A DNA stretch of 64,000 nt from Sporosarcina aquimarina (lineage in GTDB: Bacteria > Bacillota > Bacilli > Bacillales_A > Planococcaceae). The notes below the pieces were generated by a model. The model did not search any database. It worked only from the letters and a program-made list of their open reading frames with translations, and was not told the origin of the DNA. Both the position numbers and the translations under genes were made by a program. Within the stretch, counting starts at the first letter, position 1. Each line of letters opens with the position of its first letter. The stretch spans positions 930,001-994,000 of the forward strand of contig NZ_JAMBOM010000001.1 of assembly GCF_023715615.1 (NCBI RefSeq), written 5' to 3'. Shown here piece by piece: positions 8,957 through 18,948 of this stretch.

Positions 8957-9808
8957 ATGAAGCTAACTGCACAAGAACATCAGCTTTTGAAACTTCACTA
9001 CGCGTTGCCTGTCCCGTATCCCCGAATCGCTAGATTGCTTGAAAGTAACTATGACTATAAATACGTGCCTAATTTATCACAAAAACAACGCACAAACTTG
9101 AATCTGAAACTTGCTCAGCTAACCCCACTCCCTCTCCTTGACTTGCTACTCGAAAAAGGAATAATCCCTATTCCTTATACACATCCTGATTATCCCGAAC
9201 GACTAAAACAGTTAATAGATCCACCTGCCATTCTTTATGCGAAAGGAGACCTGGATTTACTGAAAAAAACAAGTAAAGTTGCAATAATTGGTTCTCGCAA
9301 AGCTGGTAAATACTCGGTCTGTGCTATGCAGATGATTGTCCCGCCACTCGTCCAACATGGGTCTGTAATTGTTTCAGGACTTGCGAAAGGTGCAGACACA
9401 ATGGCTCATCAAGCAGCCATAAAATATGGTGGCCAGACACTGGCGGTACTTGGACATGGGTTTTTTCATCTATATCCGAAAGAAAATGCCGAACTTGCAG
9501 CAACTCTAGCAGAAAAGCATCTTTTACTAACTGAGTATCCACCGTACCATCCACCTGCTAAATGGACATTCCCGATGAGAAACCGGATTATCAGTGGCCT
9601 GTCCAACTCCCTTGTCATTACGGAGTCTGAAATAAAGAGTGGAACGATGAGTACAATTGAGCATGCACTTGATCATGGAAAGGAAATATTTGCAGTTCCT
9701 GGACCTATCGACTCGCCATTGTCATTAGGACCGAACAAGTTATTAGATGAAGGAGCACGACCAATTTGGAGTGGCTTTCAAATCATAGAATCTCTTGTCG
9801 AATCTTGA
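8957..9808 (+). CDS. dprA: DNA-processing protein DprA (Smf)
   Basis: A 283-aa protein that binds incoming single-stranded DNA during natural transformation and loads RecA. The extended Rossmann fold (DNA_processg_A) covers most of residues 75-280: VAIIGSRKAGKYS, IVSGLAKGADTMAHQAAI, LAVLGHG, FPMRNRIISGLSNSLVITES, SGTMSTIEHALDHGKEIFAVPGP. A helical N-terminal region precedes it and there is no clear C-terminal winged helix. ATG 8957 follows AAAGAGGAGGT; a frame extension to 8915 would read through the sucD terminator. It sits next to topA, as in B. subtilis. Confidence 0.95.
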   Translation: MKLTAQEHQLLKLHYALPVPYPRIARLLESNYDYKYVPNLSQKQRTNLNLKLAQLTPLPLLDLLLEKGIIPIPYTHPDYPERLKQLIDPPAILYAKGDLDLLKKTSKVAIIGSRKAGKYSVCAMQMIVPPLVQHGSVIVSGLAKGADTMAHQAAIKYGGQTLAVLGHGFFHLYPKENAELAATLAEKHLLLTEYPPYHPPAKWTFPMRNRIISGLSNSLVITESEIKSGTMSTIEHALDHGKEIFAVPGPIDSPLSLGPNKLLDEGARPIWSGFQIIESLVES

Positions 9809-9865
9809 CGAGAGAAATGTCTTTTTACTAAAATAGTTGCTTTTCCATGAAAACTGTTATACATT
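9805..9865 (+). promoter_or_regulatory. Two tandem sigma-A promoter candidates for topA
   Basis: First: TTGACG (9805-9810, over the dprA stop), 18-base spacer, TAAAAT (9829-9834). Second: TTGCTT (9837-9842), 17-base spacer, TACATT (9860-9865). Both point at topA. Confidence 0.45.
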
Positions 9866-9929
9866 TTGCAACAGATATTCTTTTAGATGAATAAATACAA
9901 AGAACCTCTTTAAGGGGGGGCACATTAGA

Positions 9930-12008
9930 ATGGCAGATTACCTGGTAATCGTGGAATCACCAGCAAAAGCGAAGACAATAGAACGCTATTTAGGAAAGAA
10001 ATACAAAGTGCGCGCATCCCTTGGCCACTTGAGAGACTTACCCCGTAGTCAAATGGGAGTCGACGTAGAAAACAACTATGAACCGAAGTATATTACGATT
10101 CGGGGAAAAGGCCCGATTTTACAAGATTTAAAAAAAGAAGCGAAAAAAGCGAAAAAAATCTTTCTCGCAGCTGACCCCGACAGAGAAGGGGAAGCGATTG
10201 CCTGGCACCTTGCACATCAGCTTGGTGTGGACAATCATTCCGACTGTCGCGTCGTCTTTAACGAAATTACAAAAGATGCAATAAAAGATTCGTTTAAAAA
10301 TCCTCGTCCGATCAATACCGATTTAGTAGATGCCCAACAAGCGCGTCGTGTTCTCGATAGGCTTGTCGGCTATAATATCAGTCCAATTCTATGGAAGAAA
10401 GTTAAGAAAGGATTGTCAGCAGGTCGGGTTCAATCTGTTGCGCTAAAACTTATTATTGATCGCGAAGAAGAGATTAAATCATTCGTACCGGAAGAGTACT
10501 GGTCAATCGGTGCTGGATTCAGTAAAAAAGAAGGAGATTTTGAGGCTTCTTTTTATGGAACAGCAGGTAAGAAGGTCAAACTGACGGACAAAAATCAAGT
10601 TGACGAAATTCTTTCTAGCTTGGACGGAGATGACTTTACCGTACACCAAGTCGTGAAGAAAGAACGTAAACGTAATCCCGCTGTACCATTTACAACGTCT
10701 TCCCTACAGCAAGAGGCGGCACGTAAGTTAAACTTCCGTGCAAAGAAAACGATGATGATTGCCCAGCAATTGTATGAAGGGATTACAATCGGTAAAGAAG
10801 GAATCGTTGGACTCATTACTTACATGCGTACAGATTCGACGAGAACATCCGAGACGGCCCAAGCTGAAGCGAAATCACATATTGAGACGATGTATGGCGA
10901 AGAGTTTACACGTAAAACAAAAGCAACTAGCAAGGCTTCAGCTGCGAAGACACAAGACGCGCACGAAGCCGTCCGCCCAACATCTGTCCTACGTACACCT
11001 GAAGCGATGAAAGCGTTTTTATCAAAAGATCAGTTGAAATTATACAAACTCATTTGGTCGCGTTTTCTCGCAAGTCAAATGGCACCTGCCATCCTTGATA
11101 CGGTGACTGTAGACTTACTGAACAATGACGTTCAGTTCAGAGCTACTGGCTCCCAGGTAAAGTTCCAAGGATTCATGAAAGTGTATATTGAGAGTCATGA
11201 TGATAAGGAAGAGGAAAAAGATAATGTCCTTCCTCCACTTACGGAAGGGGAAACGGTTAAGTGTGCGTCGATTGACCCAAAACAGCATTTCACGCAACCA
11301 CCTCCACGTTATTCCGAGGCACGACTTGTGAAGACGTTGGAAGAGCTAGGGATAGGGCGTCCATCGACCTATGCGCCAACATTGGATACGATTCAAAAAA
11401 GAGGCTATGTCACTTTAGATGCGAAACGATTTGTTCCTACTGAATTAGGTGGAATCGTTAACGCTGCGGTCAACCAATATTTCTCAGATATTACCAATGT
11501 GGCGTTTACGGCTAAGATGGAACAAAGTCTGGACCATATTGAAGTGGGTGAGATCCCTTGGGTTACGGTCATTGATGAGTTTTACAAAGACTTTGAGAAG
11601 CATTTGAAAGTCGCAGATGAAGAAATGGAGAAAATTGAGATTAAAGACGAGCCTGCCGGAGAAGATTGTGAAAAGTGCGGATCGCCAATGGTCTATAAAA
11701 TGGGTCGGTATGGTAAGTTCATGGCGTGCTCAAACTTCCCGGATTGCCGTAATACAAAAGCAATCATTAAACCGATTGGTGTGACATGTCCACTTTGCAA
11801 AGAAGGGGAAGTTGTCGAACGCAAGAGTAAGAAGAACCGGATCTTCTATGGCTGTGATCGGTATCCTGAATGTGAATATATATCTTGGGATAAACCAATT
11901 TCTAGGCCATGTCCGAAATGTGAAAGTACTCTTGTTGAAAAACGTCTGAAAAAAGGATTACAAATCCAATGTACGGAATGTGATTATAAAGAGAAACCAC
12001 AAGAATAA
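9930..12008 (+). CDS. topA: DNA topoisomerase I (type IA)
   Basis: A 692-aa enzyme that relaxes negative supercoils by cutting and rejoining one strand. The N-terminal TOPRIM domain carries Glu9 ([11 protein letters not shown]) and the DPDREGE acidic motif at 82-88. The catalytic tyrosine is Tyr298 in [11 protein letters not shown]. Three C-terminal tetracysteine zinc fingers are visible: CEKC...CSNFPDC, CPLC...CDRYPEC and CPKC...CTEC. Length is almost identical to B. subtilis TopA (691 aa). Start ATG 9930 follows a TTTAAGGGGGGG tract. Confidence 0.98.
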   Translation: MADYLVIVESPAKAKTIERYLGKKYKVRASLGHLRDLPRSQMGVDVENNYEPKYITIRGKGPILQDLKKEAKKAKKIFLAADPDREGEAIAWHLAHQLGVDNHSDCRVVFNEITKDAIKDSFKNPRPINTDLVDAQQARRVLDRLVGYNISPILWKKVKKGLSAGRVQSVALKLIIDREEEIKSFVPEEYWSIGAGFSKKEGDFEASFYGTAGKKVKLTDKNQVDEILSSLDGDDFTVHQVVKKERKRNPAVPFTTSSLQQEAARKLNFRAKKTMMIAQQLYEGITIGKEGIVGLITYMRTDSTRTSETAQAEAKSHIETMYGEEFTRKTKATSKASAAKTQDAHEAVRPTSVLRTPEAMKAFLSKDQLKLYKLIWSRFLASQMAPAILDTVTVDLLNNDVQFRATGSQVKFQGFMKVYIESHDDKEEEKDNVLPPLTEGETVKCASIDPKQHFTQPPPRYSEARLVKTLEELGIGRPSTYAPTLDTIQKRGYVTLDAKRFVPTELGGIVNAAVNQYFSDITNVAFTAKMEQSLDHIEVGEIPWVTVIDEFYKDFEKHLKVADEEMEKIEIKDEPAGEDCEKCGSPMVYKMGRYGKFMACSNFPDCRNTKAIIKPIGVTCPLCKEGEVVERKSKKNRIFYGCDRYPECEYISWDKPISRPCPKCESTLVEKRLKKGLQIQCTECDYKEKPQE

Positions 12009-12032
12009 TTTAGCTAGAGAGAAGGGTTCAAT

Positions 12033-13343
12033 GTGACACCAATTGTAAATGTCATCGGTGCAGGACTTGCAGGAAGTGAAGCGGCTTGGCAAATTGCAAG
12101 CCGAGGGGTACAGGTACGGTTATACGAAATGCGACCTGTTCAACAAACTCCAGCACACCATACAGACAAATTCGCAGAGCTTGTTTGCAGTAACTCGTTA
12201 CGTGCAAACTCACTGACGAATGCTGTAGGCGTCATTAAAGAAGAAATGCGCCGTCTAGACTCCATCATTATTGCAGCAGCGGATGCTTGCTCAGTTCCTG
12301 CTGGTGGAGCGCTTGCTGTCGATCGTCATGAGTTCTCCGCGCATGTAACGGATAAAGTACGCAATCACTCATTAGTGGAAGTAATAAATGAAGAAGTGAC
12401 GGATATTCCAGAAGGTATAACAGTGATTGCAACCGGTCCACTCACTTCTCCCGCATTGGCTGAAAAAGTTCGCCAGCTTACGGGGGAAGAGTATCTATAC
12501 TTTTATGATGCAGCGGCACCTATCGTTGAGAAAGACTCGATCGATATGGATAAGGTGTACTTGAAATCACGTTACGACAAAGGAGAAGCTGCATATCTCA
12601 ATTGTCCGATGAATGAAGACGAATTTGCAGTATTTTACAATGCGTTAGTGAACGCGGAAGTAGCGGAACTTAAAGAATTTGAAAAAGAAGTGTACTTCGA
12701 AAGTTGTATGCCTGTTGAAGTTCTTGCGAGTCGAGGTGAGAAGACACTATTATTTGGCCCGATGAAGCCAGTTGGATTAGAAGATCCAAAAACCGGTAAA
12801 AGGCCAAAAGCCGTCGTACAGCTTCGCCAAGATGATGCTGCGGGCACACTTTATAATATTGTTGGATTCCAGACGCATATGAAATGGGGCGCCCAGAAAG
12901 AAGTATTGCGACTCATCCCAGGTCTTGAAAATGTTGAAATTGTACGCTATGGTGTGATGCATCGGAACACGTTCATCAATTCACCGAGGGTGTTGCAACC
13001 AACCTATCAGCTAAAAGCCAATCCAAATTTATTCTTCGCAGGTCAAATGACAGGCGTTGAAGGATATGTAGAGTCTGCAGGTGCAGGTCTAGTTGCAGGA
13101 ATGAACGCAGCAAGATTAGCTTTAGGTGAAGAGCTCTATGTTCTCCCACAACAGACAGCATTAGGAAGTATGGCAAGATATATTACAGAAGCAGATTCAA
13201 AGAACTTCCAGCCAATGAATGTGAACTTCGGATTGTTCCCGGATCTAGGAGAGCGTGTTCGTTCTAAACTGGAACGAGCGGAAAGACATGCGAATCGGGC
13301 ACTCGAATCACTCGATACGTTTAAGATGGAAAACCAACTTTAA
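12033..13343 (+). CDS. trmFO: tRNA m5U54 methyltransferase TrmFO (folate/FAD-dependent)
   Basis: A 436-aa flavoprotein that methylates U54 in the T-loop of tRNA, using methylenetetrahydrofolate as carbon donor and FADH2 as reductant. The FAD-binding [16 protein letters not shown] is at the N-terminus; [20 protein letters not shown] holds the catalytic Cys, and [20 protein letters not shown] is the C-terminal FAD site. The second catalytic Cys lies in YFESCMPVE. Start is GTG 12033 after GAGAGAAGGG. Formerly called Gid. It replaces the SAM-dependent TrmA found in enterobacteria. Confidence 0.98.
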   Translation: MTPIVNVIGAGLAGSEAAWQIASRGVQVRLYEMRPVQQTPAHHTDKFAELVCSNSLRANSLTNAVGVIKEEMRRLDSIIIAAADACSVPAGGALAVDRHEFSAHVTDKVRNHSLVEVINEEVTDIPEGITVIATGPLTSPALAEKVRQLTGEEYLYFYDAAAPIVEKDSIDMDKVYLKSRYDKGEAAYLNCPMNEDEFAVFYNALVNAEVAELKEFEKEVYFESCMPVEVLASRGEKTLLFGPMKPVGLEDPKTGKRPKAVVQLRQDDAAGTLYNIVGFQTHMKWGAQKEVLRLIPGLENVEIVRYGVMHRNTFINSPRVLQPTYQLKANPNLFFAGQMTGVEGYVESAGAGLVAGMNAARLALGEELYVLPQQTALGSMARYITEADSKNFQPMNVNFGLFPDLGERVRSKLERAERHANRALESLDTFKMENQL

Positions 13344-13353
13344 AAAATGTGTA

Positions 13354-13387
13354 AAGAAGGAAGGGATTACCTTTCTTCTTCTTTTTT
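13354..13387 (+). terminator. Intrinsic terminator after trmFO
   Basis: An 11-bp A/G-rich stem (13354-13364 with 13370-13380, one G-T pair), GATTA loop, then CTTTTTT. Confidence 0.85.
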
Positions 13388-13627
13388 ATTGCGGTAGTGT
13401 GAGCTTTTTGTGAACTTTTGATGGCAATGTAGTAAAAGAATGTCTAGAGGTCAGACTTCCTAGTGCCTCATAGTTGTAGAAATACCTGTAAATCGTGTAT
13501 AGTAAATCGTGGATGAATTTGAATTTAAGGAGTAATCAGCATTTTCAATTAGTTTGGGTAATCGAATACGCTAATTGCCAAGCGTTTAAATGATGATTAT
13601 TTATTCATTTTTCGGGAGGTGTATTTT
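13388..13627 (+). other. Intergenic region before xerC
   Basis: About 240 non-coding bases. They hold a candidate promoter (13474-13503) and a long untranslated leader with a 7-bp inverted repeat (CAATTAG 13546-13552, CTAATTG 13571-13577) around an 18-base loop. A purine tract TTTAAGGAG near 13525-13532 has no usable start codon after it. No gene recognised. Confidence 0.6.
13474..13503 (+). promoter_or_regulatory. Candidate sigma-A promoter for xerC-hslVU-codY
   Basis: TTGTAG (13474-13479), 18-base spacer, TATAGT (13498-13503). It would leave a leader of roughly 120 bases before xerC. Confidence 0.5.
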
Positions 13628-14527
13628 ATGGATGAACAGACAATCCAAATACGTAACGAATATATAATGTACGTTCGTTTGGAAAAGAACTATTCAGTCC
13701 ACACTGTATCGGAATATGAAAAAGATGTAGATGAATTTCTTGAGTTCTTAAAAACTGAAGGTATTCTTACGATAGAGAGCATTACATATCAAGAAGCACG
13801 TCTTTTTGCGTCGCGTCTGTATGAGCGCGAATTATCGAGAGCAACCATTTCGAGAAAGATTTCTTCAGTTCGTTCATTCTTCCGCTTTGCCAATTCCCGA
13901 TATGACATTAATGACACAGCATTCCGTTTACTGCACCACCCTAAAAAGGAGGAACGGCTTCCTGCTTTTTTTTATGTTGAGGAACTTGAGAAGCTTTTCG
14001 ATTCATGCCTAGGAGAAAAACCTAGGGATCTGCGAGATCGAGCATTATTGGAACTTCTCTACGCTACAGGAATTCGAGTAAGTGAACTTACATCAATCAG
14101 TTTAAGTGATATCGACAATGATCTTGGTATTGTTCGAGTTATGGGGAAAGGCAGAAAAGAGCGTTATGTCCCATTCGGCAGCTTTGCGCAGTCGGCAATT
14201 GAACGATACATTGAAAATAGCCGGTCGTTACTTATGAAAAATACAAAACATGATCGATTATTTGTTAACTTACGAGGTGGCCCTCTCACTGAACGGGGTG
14301 TCAGGCATGTGCTAGACGCCATTGTTGAGCGAGCGTCTATCCAGTCTAATGTATATCCTCATATGCTGCGACATACGTTTGCAACCCATTTACTATCTGC
14401 AGGAGCGGATATGAGGACTGTCCAAGAACTGCTTGGACACAGTGATTTGTCTTCGACACAAATATACACCCATACTACGAAAGAGCATTTAAGAAGAACC
14501 TATATGAATACGCATCCGCGTGCTTAG
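13628..14527 (+). CDS. xerC: Tyrosine recombinase XerC (CodV)
   Basis: A 299-aa site-specific recombinase that, with XerD, resolves chromosome dimers at dif. The N-terminal SAM-like core-binding domain is residues 1-90. The catalytic set is complete: Arg150 (ATGIRVSEL), Lys174 (GKGRKERYVP), His245 and Arg248 (HMLRHTFATHL), His271 (LLGHSDLSST) and nucleophile Tyr280 (QIYTH). ATG 13628 is chosen since GGGAGGTG ends 6 bases before it; an in-frame GTG at 13619 overlaps that site. It heads the xerC-hslV-hslU-codY operon seen in B. subtilis as codV-clpQ-clpY-codY. Confidence 0.97.
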   Translation: MDEQTIQIRNEYIMYVRLEKNYSVHTVSEYEKDVDEFLEFLKTEGILTIESITYQEARLFASRLYERELSRATISRKISSVRSFFRFANSRYDINDTAFRLLHHPKKEERLPAFFYVEELEKLFDSCLGEKPRDLRDRALLELLYATGIRVSELTSISLSDIDNDLGIVRVMGKGRKERYVPFGSFAQSAIERYIENSRSLLMKNTKHDRLFVNLRGGPLTERGVRHVLDAIVERASIQSNVYPHMLRHTFATHLLSAGADMRTVQELLGHSDLSSTQIYTHTTKEHLRRTYMNTHPRA

Positions 14528-14539
14528 GAGGAAATTTAA

Positions 14540-15085
14540 ATGGAATTTCATGCAACTACGATTTTTGCCATTCGGCATAAAGGAGTTTGTGCAATGTCTG
14601 GTGATGGTCAAGTGACCATGGGAGAAAGTGTAGTTATGAAACATACCGCAAAAAAAGTCCGCAGACTATTTAACGGGAACGTACTCGCTGGATTTGCAGG
14701 CTCTGTTGCCGATGCATTTACACTGTTCGATCTATTTGAAGATAAATTGACAGAGTACAACGGTAATCTACAGCGTGCGTCTGTTGAACTTGCAAAAGAA
14801 TGGCGTGGAGATCAGATACTTCGCAAACTAGAGGCAATGCTACTTGTGATGAACGAAGAGAATCTTCTTCTTGTATCAGGAACAGGTGAAGTCATCGAGC
14901 CTGATGATGGCATTCTCGCTATTGGGTCTGGTGGAAACTATGCATTAGCAGCTGGACGTTCTCTTGCGAAATATGCAGGGGAGTCATTGACTGCTGAACA
15001 GATTGCTCGCGCTGCACTTGAAACGGCTTCTGAAATTTGTGTCTTTACAAACGACAAGATTATCGTGGAGGTGCTTGGGGAATGA
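14540..15085 (+). CDS. hslV: ATP-dependent protease subunit HslV (ClpQ)
   Basis: A 181-aa N-terminal-nucleophile peptidase that forms the proteolytic rings of HslVU. The fold signatures [38 protein letters not shown] and [17 protein letters not shown] are present. The N-terminus is unusual. B. subtilis ClpQ (MSSFHATTIF) is reported to use Ser2 as nucleophile, but here residue 2 is Glu (MEFHATTIF), so the likely nucleophile is Thr6, in register with Thr1 of E. coli HslV, which would need removal of five residues. The start is firm (TAGGAGGAAATTTAAATG). The stop overlaps hslU by ATGA. Confidence 0.95.
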   Translation: MEFHATTIFAIRHKGVCAMSGDGQVTMGESVVMKHTAKKVRRLFNGNVLAGFAGSVADAFTLFDLFEDKLTEYNGNLQRASVELAKEWRGDQILRKLEAMLLVMNEENLLLVSGTGEVIEPDDGILAIGSGGNYALAAGRSLAKYAGESLTAEQIARAALETASEICVFTNDKIIVEVLGE

Positions 15086-16482
15086 CTTCACAACAACTAA
15101 CGCCAAAAGAAATGATTACATTTTTAAATCGTTACATTGTTGGGCAAGATAAGGCAAAGAGAGCAGTAGCAGTTGCGATTCGCAATCGCTATAGACGCAA
15201 CTTGTTAACTGAAGAAGAAAAAAACGAAATCATCCCGAAAAACATTTTGATGATTGGACCAACCGGAGTGGGGAAAACGGAAATCGCACGTCGTATTGCA
15301 AAACTCGTGGATGCGCCATTTGTAAAAGTCGAAGCAACGAAGTTTACGGAGGTTGGTTACGTTGGAAGAGACGTTGAATCCATGGTGCGTGACCTTGTTG
15401 AAACCGGTGTCCGGATTATCAAAGAAAAACAGCGTGCTCAAGTGAAAGGTCAAGCAGCAGTTCAAGCTGAAGAACGATTAGTGGAATTGCTCGTTCCTTC
15501 GAAAAAAAAGAAGGGATCTATGCAAAATCCGTTTGAAATGTTGTTTGGTGGGCAAAAGAATGAGAGTGGCGCTGAAGAACATGAAGAAGTTACAGAGATG
15601 ACGCGAAAGCGCAGTGAAATTGCTGACTTGCTGAAGAAAGGAATGCTTGAAGAAGAGCAAGTGACAGTTGAAGTCGCTTCTCAACAACCTTCCATGTTTG
15701 ATGCGTTGCAAGGTTCTGGAATGGAACAGATGGGTTCAAATATGCAAGATGCTCTTTCTTCGCTTATGCCGAAAAAAACAACAACAAGAAAACTTTCTGT
15801 AAAAGATGCAAGAAGAGTATTAGAAGCCGAAGAAGCGGACAAACTAATTGATCATGACGAAATTGCACGCCAAGCAGTCCAGTTAACGGAGCAATCTGGA
15901 ATTATCTTCATCGATGAAATGGATAAGATCGCAAGTAAGAGTGGCGGATCTTCTAGTGCTGATGTTTCTCGTGAAGGAGTTCAACGTGATATTTTACCAA
16001 TTGTAGAAGGATCAACAGTGAATACGAAATATGGTGCGGTAAAAACCGATTATATTTTATTTATAGCTGCGGGTGCTTTTCATATGGCAAAACCGTCTGA
16101 TATTATACCCGAGTTACAGGGACGATTCCCAATTCGTGTTGAATTAGACAAATTATCCAAAGAGGATTTCGTCAGGATTTTGAAAGAGCCAGATTTCTCT
16201 CTTATTCGACAATACGAGAAACTTCTAGCAACAGAGAACGTCCTATTAGAGTTTACAGATGATGCGATTGATCGCATCGCTGAAATTGCATTCGAAGTGA
16301 ATGACAATACTGAAAACATTGGTGCAAGAAGACTTCATACAATCGTAGAACGTCTACTTGAGGAGCTTTCGTTTGAAGCATCAGATATTGGTCCAACGAG
16401 TATTAAAATTACCCCGACATATGTCGACGAAAAGTTACAAGGAATCGTCAAAGACAAAGATTTGTCACATTTCATCTTGTGA
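15082..16482 (+). CDS. hslU: ATPase subunit HslU (ClpY)
   Basis: A 466-aa AAA+ unfoldase that feeds substrates into HslV. Walker A is GPTGVGKT (59-66), Walker B is [10 protein letters not shown] near residue 277, and the sensor/arginine region GRFPIRVEL follows. The inserted I-domain (about 110-240) is charged and variable, as usual. The C-terminal tail LSHFIL inserts into HslV in known complexes. ATG 15082 follows GGAGGTGCTTGGGGA and overlaps the hslV stop. Length matches B. subtilis ClpY (467 aa). Confidence 0.97.
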   Translation: MTSQQLTPKEMITFLNRYIVGQDKAKRAVAVAIRNRYRRNLLTEEEKNEIIPKNILMIGPTGVGKTEIARRIAKLVDAPFVKVEATKFTEVGYVGRDVESMVRDLVETGVRIIKEKQRAQVKGQAAVQAEERLVELLVPSKKKKGSMQNPFEMLFGGQKNESGAEEHEEVTEMTRKRSEIADLLKKGMLEEEQVTVEVASQQPSMFDALQGSGMEQMGSNMQDALSSLMPKKTTTRKLSVKDARRVLEAEEADKLIDHDEIARQAVQLTEQSGIIFIDEMDKIASKSGGSSSADVSREGVQRDILPIVEGSTVNTKYGAVKTDYILFIAAGAFHMAKPSDIIPELQGRFPIRVELDKLSKEDFVRILKEPDFSLIRQYEKLLATENVLLEFTDDAIDRIAEIAFEVNDNTENIGARRLHTIVERLLEELSFEASDIGPTSIKITPTYVDEKLQGIVKDKDLSHFIL

Positions 16483-16496
16483 CAAAGTCGAAATGG

Positions 16497-16513
16497 TTTA
16501 ATTAACAATTAAA
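16497..16513. promoter_or_regulatory. Perfect inverted repeat upstream of codY
   Basis: TTTAATT-AAC-AATTAAA, a 7-bp palindrome with a three-base centre, 51 bases before codY. It overlaps a weak -35-like TTTAAT (16497-16502), which is 17 bases from TAGAAT (16520-16525). Possible operator or small hairpin; its binding protein is unknown. Confidence 0.35.
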
Positions 16514-16563
16514 AACCTTTAGAATATTCGTATCAGTTCCGAAATAATGAGGAGGAAAATATA

Positions 16564-17340
16564 ATGACACTTTTAGAAAAAACAAGAAAGATTAATGCTA
16601 TGCTACAAGAAACTGCAGGTAAGCAAGTAAACTTTAAACAAATGGCTGAGCAACTTAGTGAAGTAATTGACTGTAACGCATTCATCGTAAGTCGAAAAGG
16701 AAAGCTACTTGGGCTTGAAATCCATCACCAAATTGAAAACGAGCGCATGAAGCAAATGTTTGAAGATCGTAAATTCCCTGAAGCGTACACGAAACAGCTT
16801 TTTGAAATTCGTGAAACATCACCAAACATTGGCGTTGATAGTGAATATACAGTATTCCCTGTTGAAAACCAGGAACTGTTTAAAAATGGATTAACAACTA
16901 TCGTTCCGATAATTGGTGGCGGCGAGCGTCTTGGAACACTTATTCTTGCTCGTTTGAGCGATGACTTTAAAGAAGACGACCTAATCCTAGCCGAATACGG
17001 TGCAACTGTTGTTGGTATGGAAATTCTTCGAGAGAAATCTGAAGAAATCGAAACAGAAGCTCGCAGTAAAGCTGTCGTTCAAATGGCGATCAACTCACTC
17101 TCATATAGTGAACATGAAGCAATTGAACATATCTTTAACGAGTTAGATGGAAATGAAGGACTTCTTGTCGCATCTAAAATTGCTGACCGTGTTGGAATTA
17201 CGCGTTCAGTTATCGTAAACGCACTCCGTAAGCTAGAAAGTGCTGGCGTAATCGAATCACGTTCCCTAGGAATGAAAGGCACATATATTAAAGTGTTGAA
17301 TAGCAAATTCCTAGAAGAGCTCGAAAAACAAAAATCATAA
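16564..17340 (+). CDS. codY: GTP-sensing transcriptional pleiotropic regulator CodY
   Basis: A 258-aa global repressor that senses branched-chain amino acids and GTP and controls genes for nutrient limitation, motility and competence. The N-terminal GAF domain (1-155) binds isoleucine; a helical linker leads to the C-terminal winged helix, with the recognition helix in [21 protein letters not shown] (203-223). Length equals that of B. subtilis CodY (259 aa). ATG 16564 follows ATGAGGAGGAAAATATA. It is last in the xerC-hslVU-codY operon, ends at a very strong terminator, and lies directly before the fla/che operon, one of its targets in B. subtilis. Confidence 0.98.
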   Translation: MTLLEKTRKINAMLQETAGKQVNFKQMAEQLSEVIDCNAFIVSRKGKLLGLEIHHQIENERMKQMFEDRKFPEAYTKQLFEIRETSPNIGVDSEYTVFPVENQELFKNGLTTIVPIIGGGERLGTLILARLSDDFKEDDLILAEYGATVVGMEILREKSEEIETEARSKAVVQMAINSLSYSEHEAIEHIFNELDGNEGLLVASKIADRVGITRSVIVNALRKLESAGVIESRSLGMKGTYIKVLNSKFLEELEKQKS

Positions 17341-17363
17341 TCTGTCAAGTCAAAAAGAAATGT

Positions 17364-17405
17364 AAAACAAGTAAAAGCGATTGTCGCTTTTACTTGTTTT
17401 TTTTT
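17364..17405 (+). terminator. Strong intrinsic terminator after codY
   Basis: A perfect 17-bp stem (17364-17380 with 17384-17400), TTG loop, running into nine T residues. It has A-rich and T-rich sides, so it may also work in reverse. Confidence 0.95.
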
Positions 17406-17705
17406 ATGTAAATAGTACTTATATAAGGGATATATTAGACGAAAATAAAATCTTTTTAGGAATTAATCAAATAAAATCCTAATATTCAGTTTTATATAAA
17501 ACGATTATGGGGTACATAAGAACTAATAAAAAGGGTATTTCTTGTGAACAAATACGAAATAATAAGCAAAACTTCTGGTATTTTTATATAATTTGTATAG
17601 ACAAAATGGTTCACTATCCGATACAATGATTATTAAATGTGGACTTTTGATAGATTATGTCGAATTTAATAGATTTCTAATAAATAGACGGAGGAGGAGT
17701 ATCAT
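17406..17705 (+). other. AT-rich regulatory region of the fla/che operon
   Basis: Three hundred non-coding, very AT-rich bases between codY and flgB. They hold a candidate sigma-A promoter (17598-17627) and a short inverted repeat, TTAGGA (17454) with TCCTAA (17476). AAACTTCTGGTATTT (17569-17583) matches the CodY consensus at about 10 of 15 positions, directly upstream of the -35. A weak sigma-D-like pair, TAGA and TCCGATAC, overlaps the sigma-A promoter. The region fits a multiply controlled fla/che promoter, but only the sigma-A elements are convincing. Confidence 0.5.
17598..17627 (+). promoter_or_regulatory. Candidate sigma-A promoter of the fla/che operon
   Basis: TAGACA (17598-17603), 18-base spacer, TACAAT (17622-17627), 78 bases before the flgB start. 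Confidence 0.6.
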
Positions 17706-18098
17706 ATGAACCTTTTTGGAGGAACAATTTCTGCTTTAGAAAAAGGACTCAATTTCTCATCTGACAAATCTAAAGCGATTTCGCAAAACGTGGCGAATGT
17801 TGACACGCCAAATTATAAAGTAAAATCGGTGGATTTTAAAACGTATTTAAACGATGCAAAATTAACCCAGTTAGAAGCATATCGAACGGATCAGAGACAC
17901 CTAGAGTTTGCTCCAACTTCAACTGGAGAAACAAAGCATACCTATGCAAATTTTAGTTATAACCAAAATGGGAATGGTGTGGATATGGATAAGGAACAGG
18001 CGGATCTAGCTGCAAACCAGATCTATTACAACGCTCTTGCCGATAGAATAAGCAGCAAGTTCAATTCACTTAATAATGTCATTAAAGGAGGACGGTAA
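17706..18098 (+). CDS. flgB: Flagellar basal-body rod protein FlgB
   Basis: A 130-aa proximal-rod protein, secreted by the flagellar type III system to build the rod above the MS ring. The N-terminal rod/hook signature is visible (ALEKGLNFSSDKSKAISQNVANVDTPNYK, with NVANVDTPNYK typical), as is the C-terminal amphipathic helix (YYNALADRISSKFNSLNNVIKGG). First gene of the fla/che operon, with AGACGGAGGAGG upstream. flgC begins two bases after the stop. Confidence 0.97.
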   Translation: MNLFGGTISALEKGLNFSSDKSKAISQNVANVDTPNYKVKSVDFKTYLNDAKLTQLEAYRTDQRHLEFAPTSTGETKHTYANFSYNQNGNGVDMDKEQADLAANQIYYNALADRISSKFNSLNNVIKGGR

Positions 18099-18100
18099 TC

Positions 18101-18562
18101 ATGTCGATCTTCCATAGCTTAAATTCTTCTGCTTCTGCTTTAACGGCACAACGTCTTCGTATGGATGTTATTTCTTCCAATATGGCGAATGTGGACACAA
18201 CTCGAGGTAAATTAGTTGACGGTGAGTGGCAACCTTATCAAAGAAAATCTGTAACGTTTCAACCAAAACAAGGACAGTTTTCAAACTTTTTAAACGCTGC
18301 GATGGGTACTCGTGACAGAGGTGGCATCGGGAATGGCGTCACTGTATCACGTATTCAAGAAGATACAGAAACTCCTTTTAAGCAAGTCTATGATCCTACA
18401 CATCCAGATGCAAATGCAGAAGGGTACGTAGAAATGCCTAACGTCGATCCATTACGTGAAACAATTGATATGATGTCTGCAACTCGTTCGTATGAGGCAA
18501 ACATTACGGTACTTAATTCAAACAAAGCAATGTTAATGAAAGCACTTGAAATCGGAAAATAA
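18101..18562 (+). CDS. flgC: Flagellar basal-body rod protein FlgC
   Basis: A 153-aa rod protein that joins FlgB and FlgF/G subunits. SASALTAQRLRMDVISSNMANVDTTR at the N-terminus and VDPLRETIDMMSATRSYEANITVLNSNKAMLMKALEIGK at the C-terminus are standard FlgC signatures. It follows AAAGGAGGACGGTAATC and lies between flgB and fliE in the conserved order. Confidence 0.97.
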   Translation: MSIFHSLNSSASALTAQRLRMDVISSNMANVDTTRGKLVDGEWQPYQRKSVTFQPKQGQFSNFLNAAMGTRDRGGIGNGVTVSRIQEDTETPFKQVYDPTHPDANAEGYVEMPNVDPLRETIDMMSATRSYEANITVLNSNKAMLMKALEIGK

Positions 18563-18583
18563 AGGATGAAAGGATGAGGTCAG

Positions 18584-18886
18584 ATGGCTATTTCTTCAAT
18601 CATGGCGATGGCACCAGGTATTTCGCCTGATGCAACGAAAACTTCGCCTACGACATTTGAATCCCAACAAAAATTCGGTAGCTTTTTAAAGGATGCAATC
18701 CAAGATGTGAATGCAGCTCAAGTTCAGTCTGATGTCATGACTGAAAAGTTAGTTCGTGGTGAAAATGTAGATTTACATAATGTAATGATTACTGCTCAAA
18801 AAGCTTCAGTCGCATTGAATGCTACTATGGAAATTCGTAATAAAGTAATTGAAGCTTATCAGGAAGTTATGCGCATGCCAGTGTAA
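18584..18886 (+). CDS. fliE: Flagellar hook-basal body protein FliE
   Basis: A 100-aa protein that links the MS ring (FliF) to the rod. The C-terminal half carries the family pattern SFLKDAIQDVNAAQVQSDVMTEKLVRGENVDLHNVMITAQKASVALNATMEIRNKVIEAYQEVMRM. Length is as expected (about 100 aa). Translation starts at ATG 18584 after GATGAGGTCAG. Confidence 0.96.
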   Translation: MAISSIMAMAPGISPDATKTSPTTFESQQKFGSFLKDAIQDVNAAQVQSDVMTEKLVRGENVDLHNVMITAQKASVALNATMEIRNKVIEAYQEVMRMPV

Positions 18887-18948
18887 GAAAAATATGGCGT
18901 TATTCAAAAGTATGAGTACGGATGACGTTTGCCGACCGGAGGATCAGA

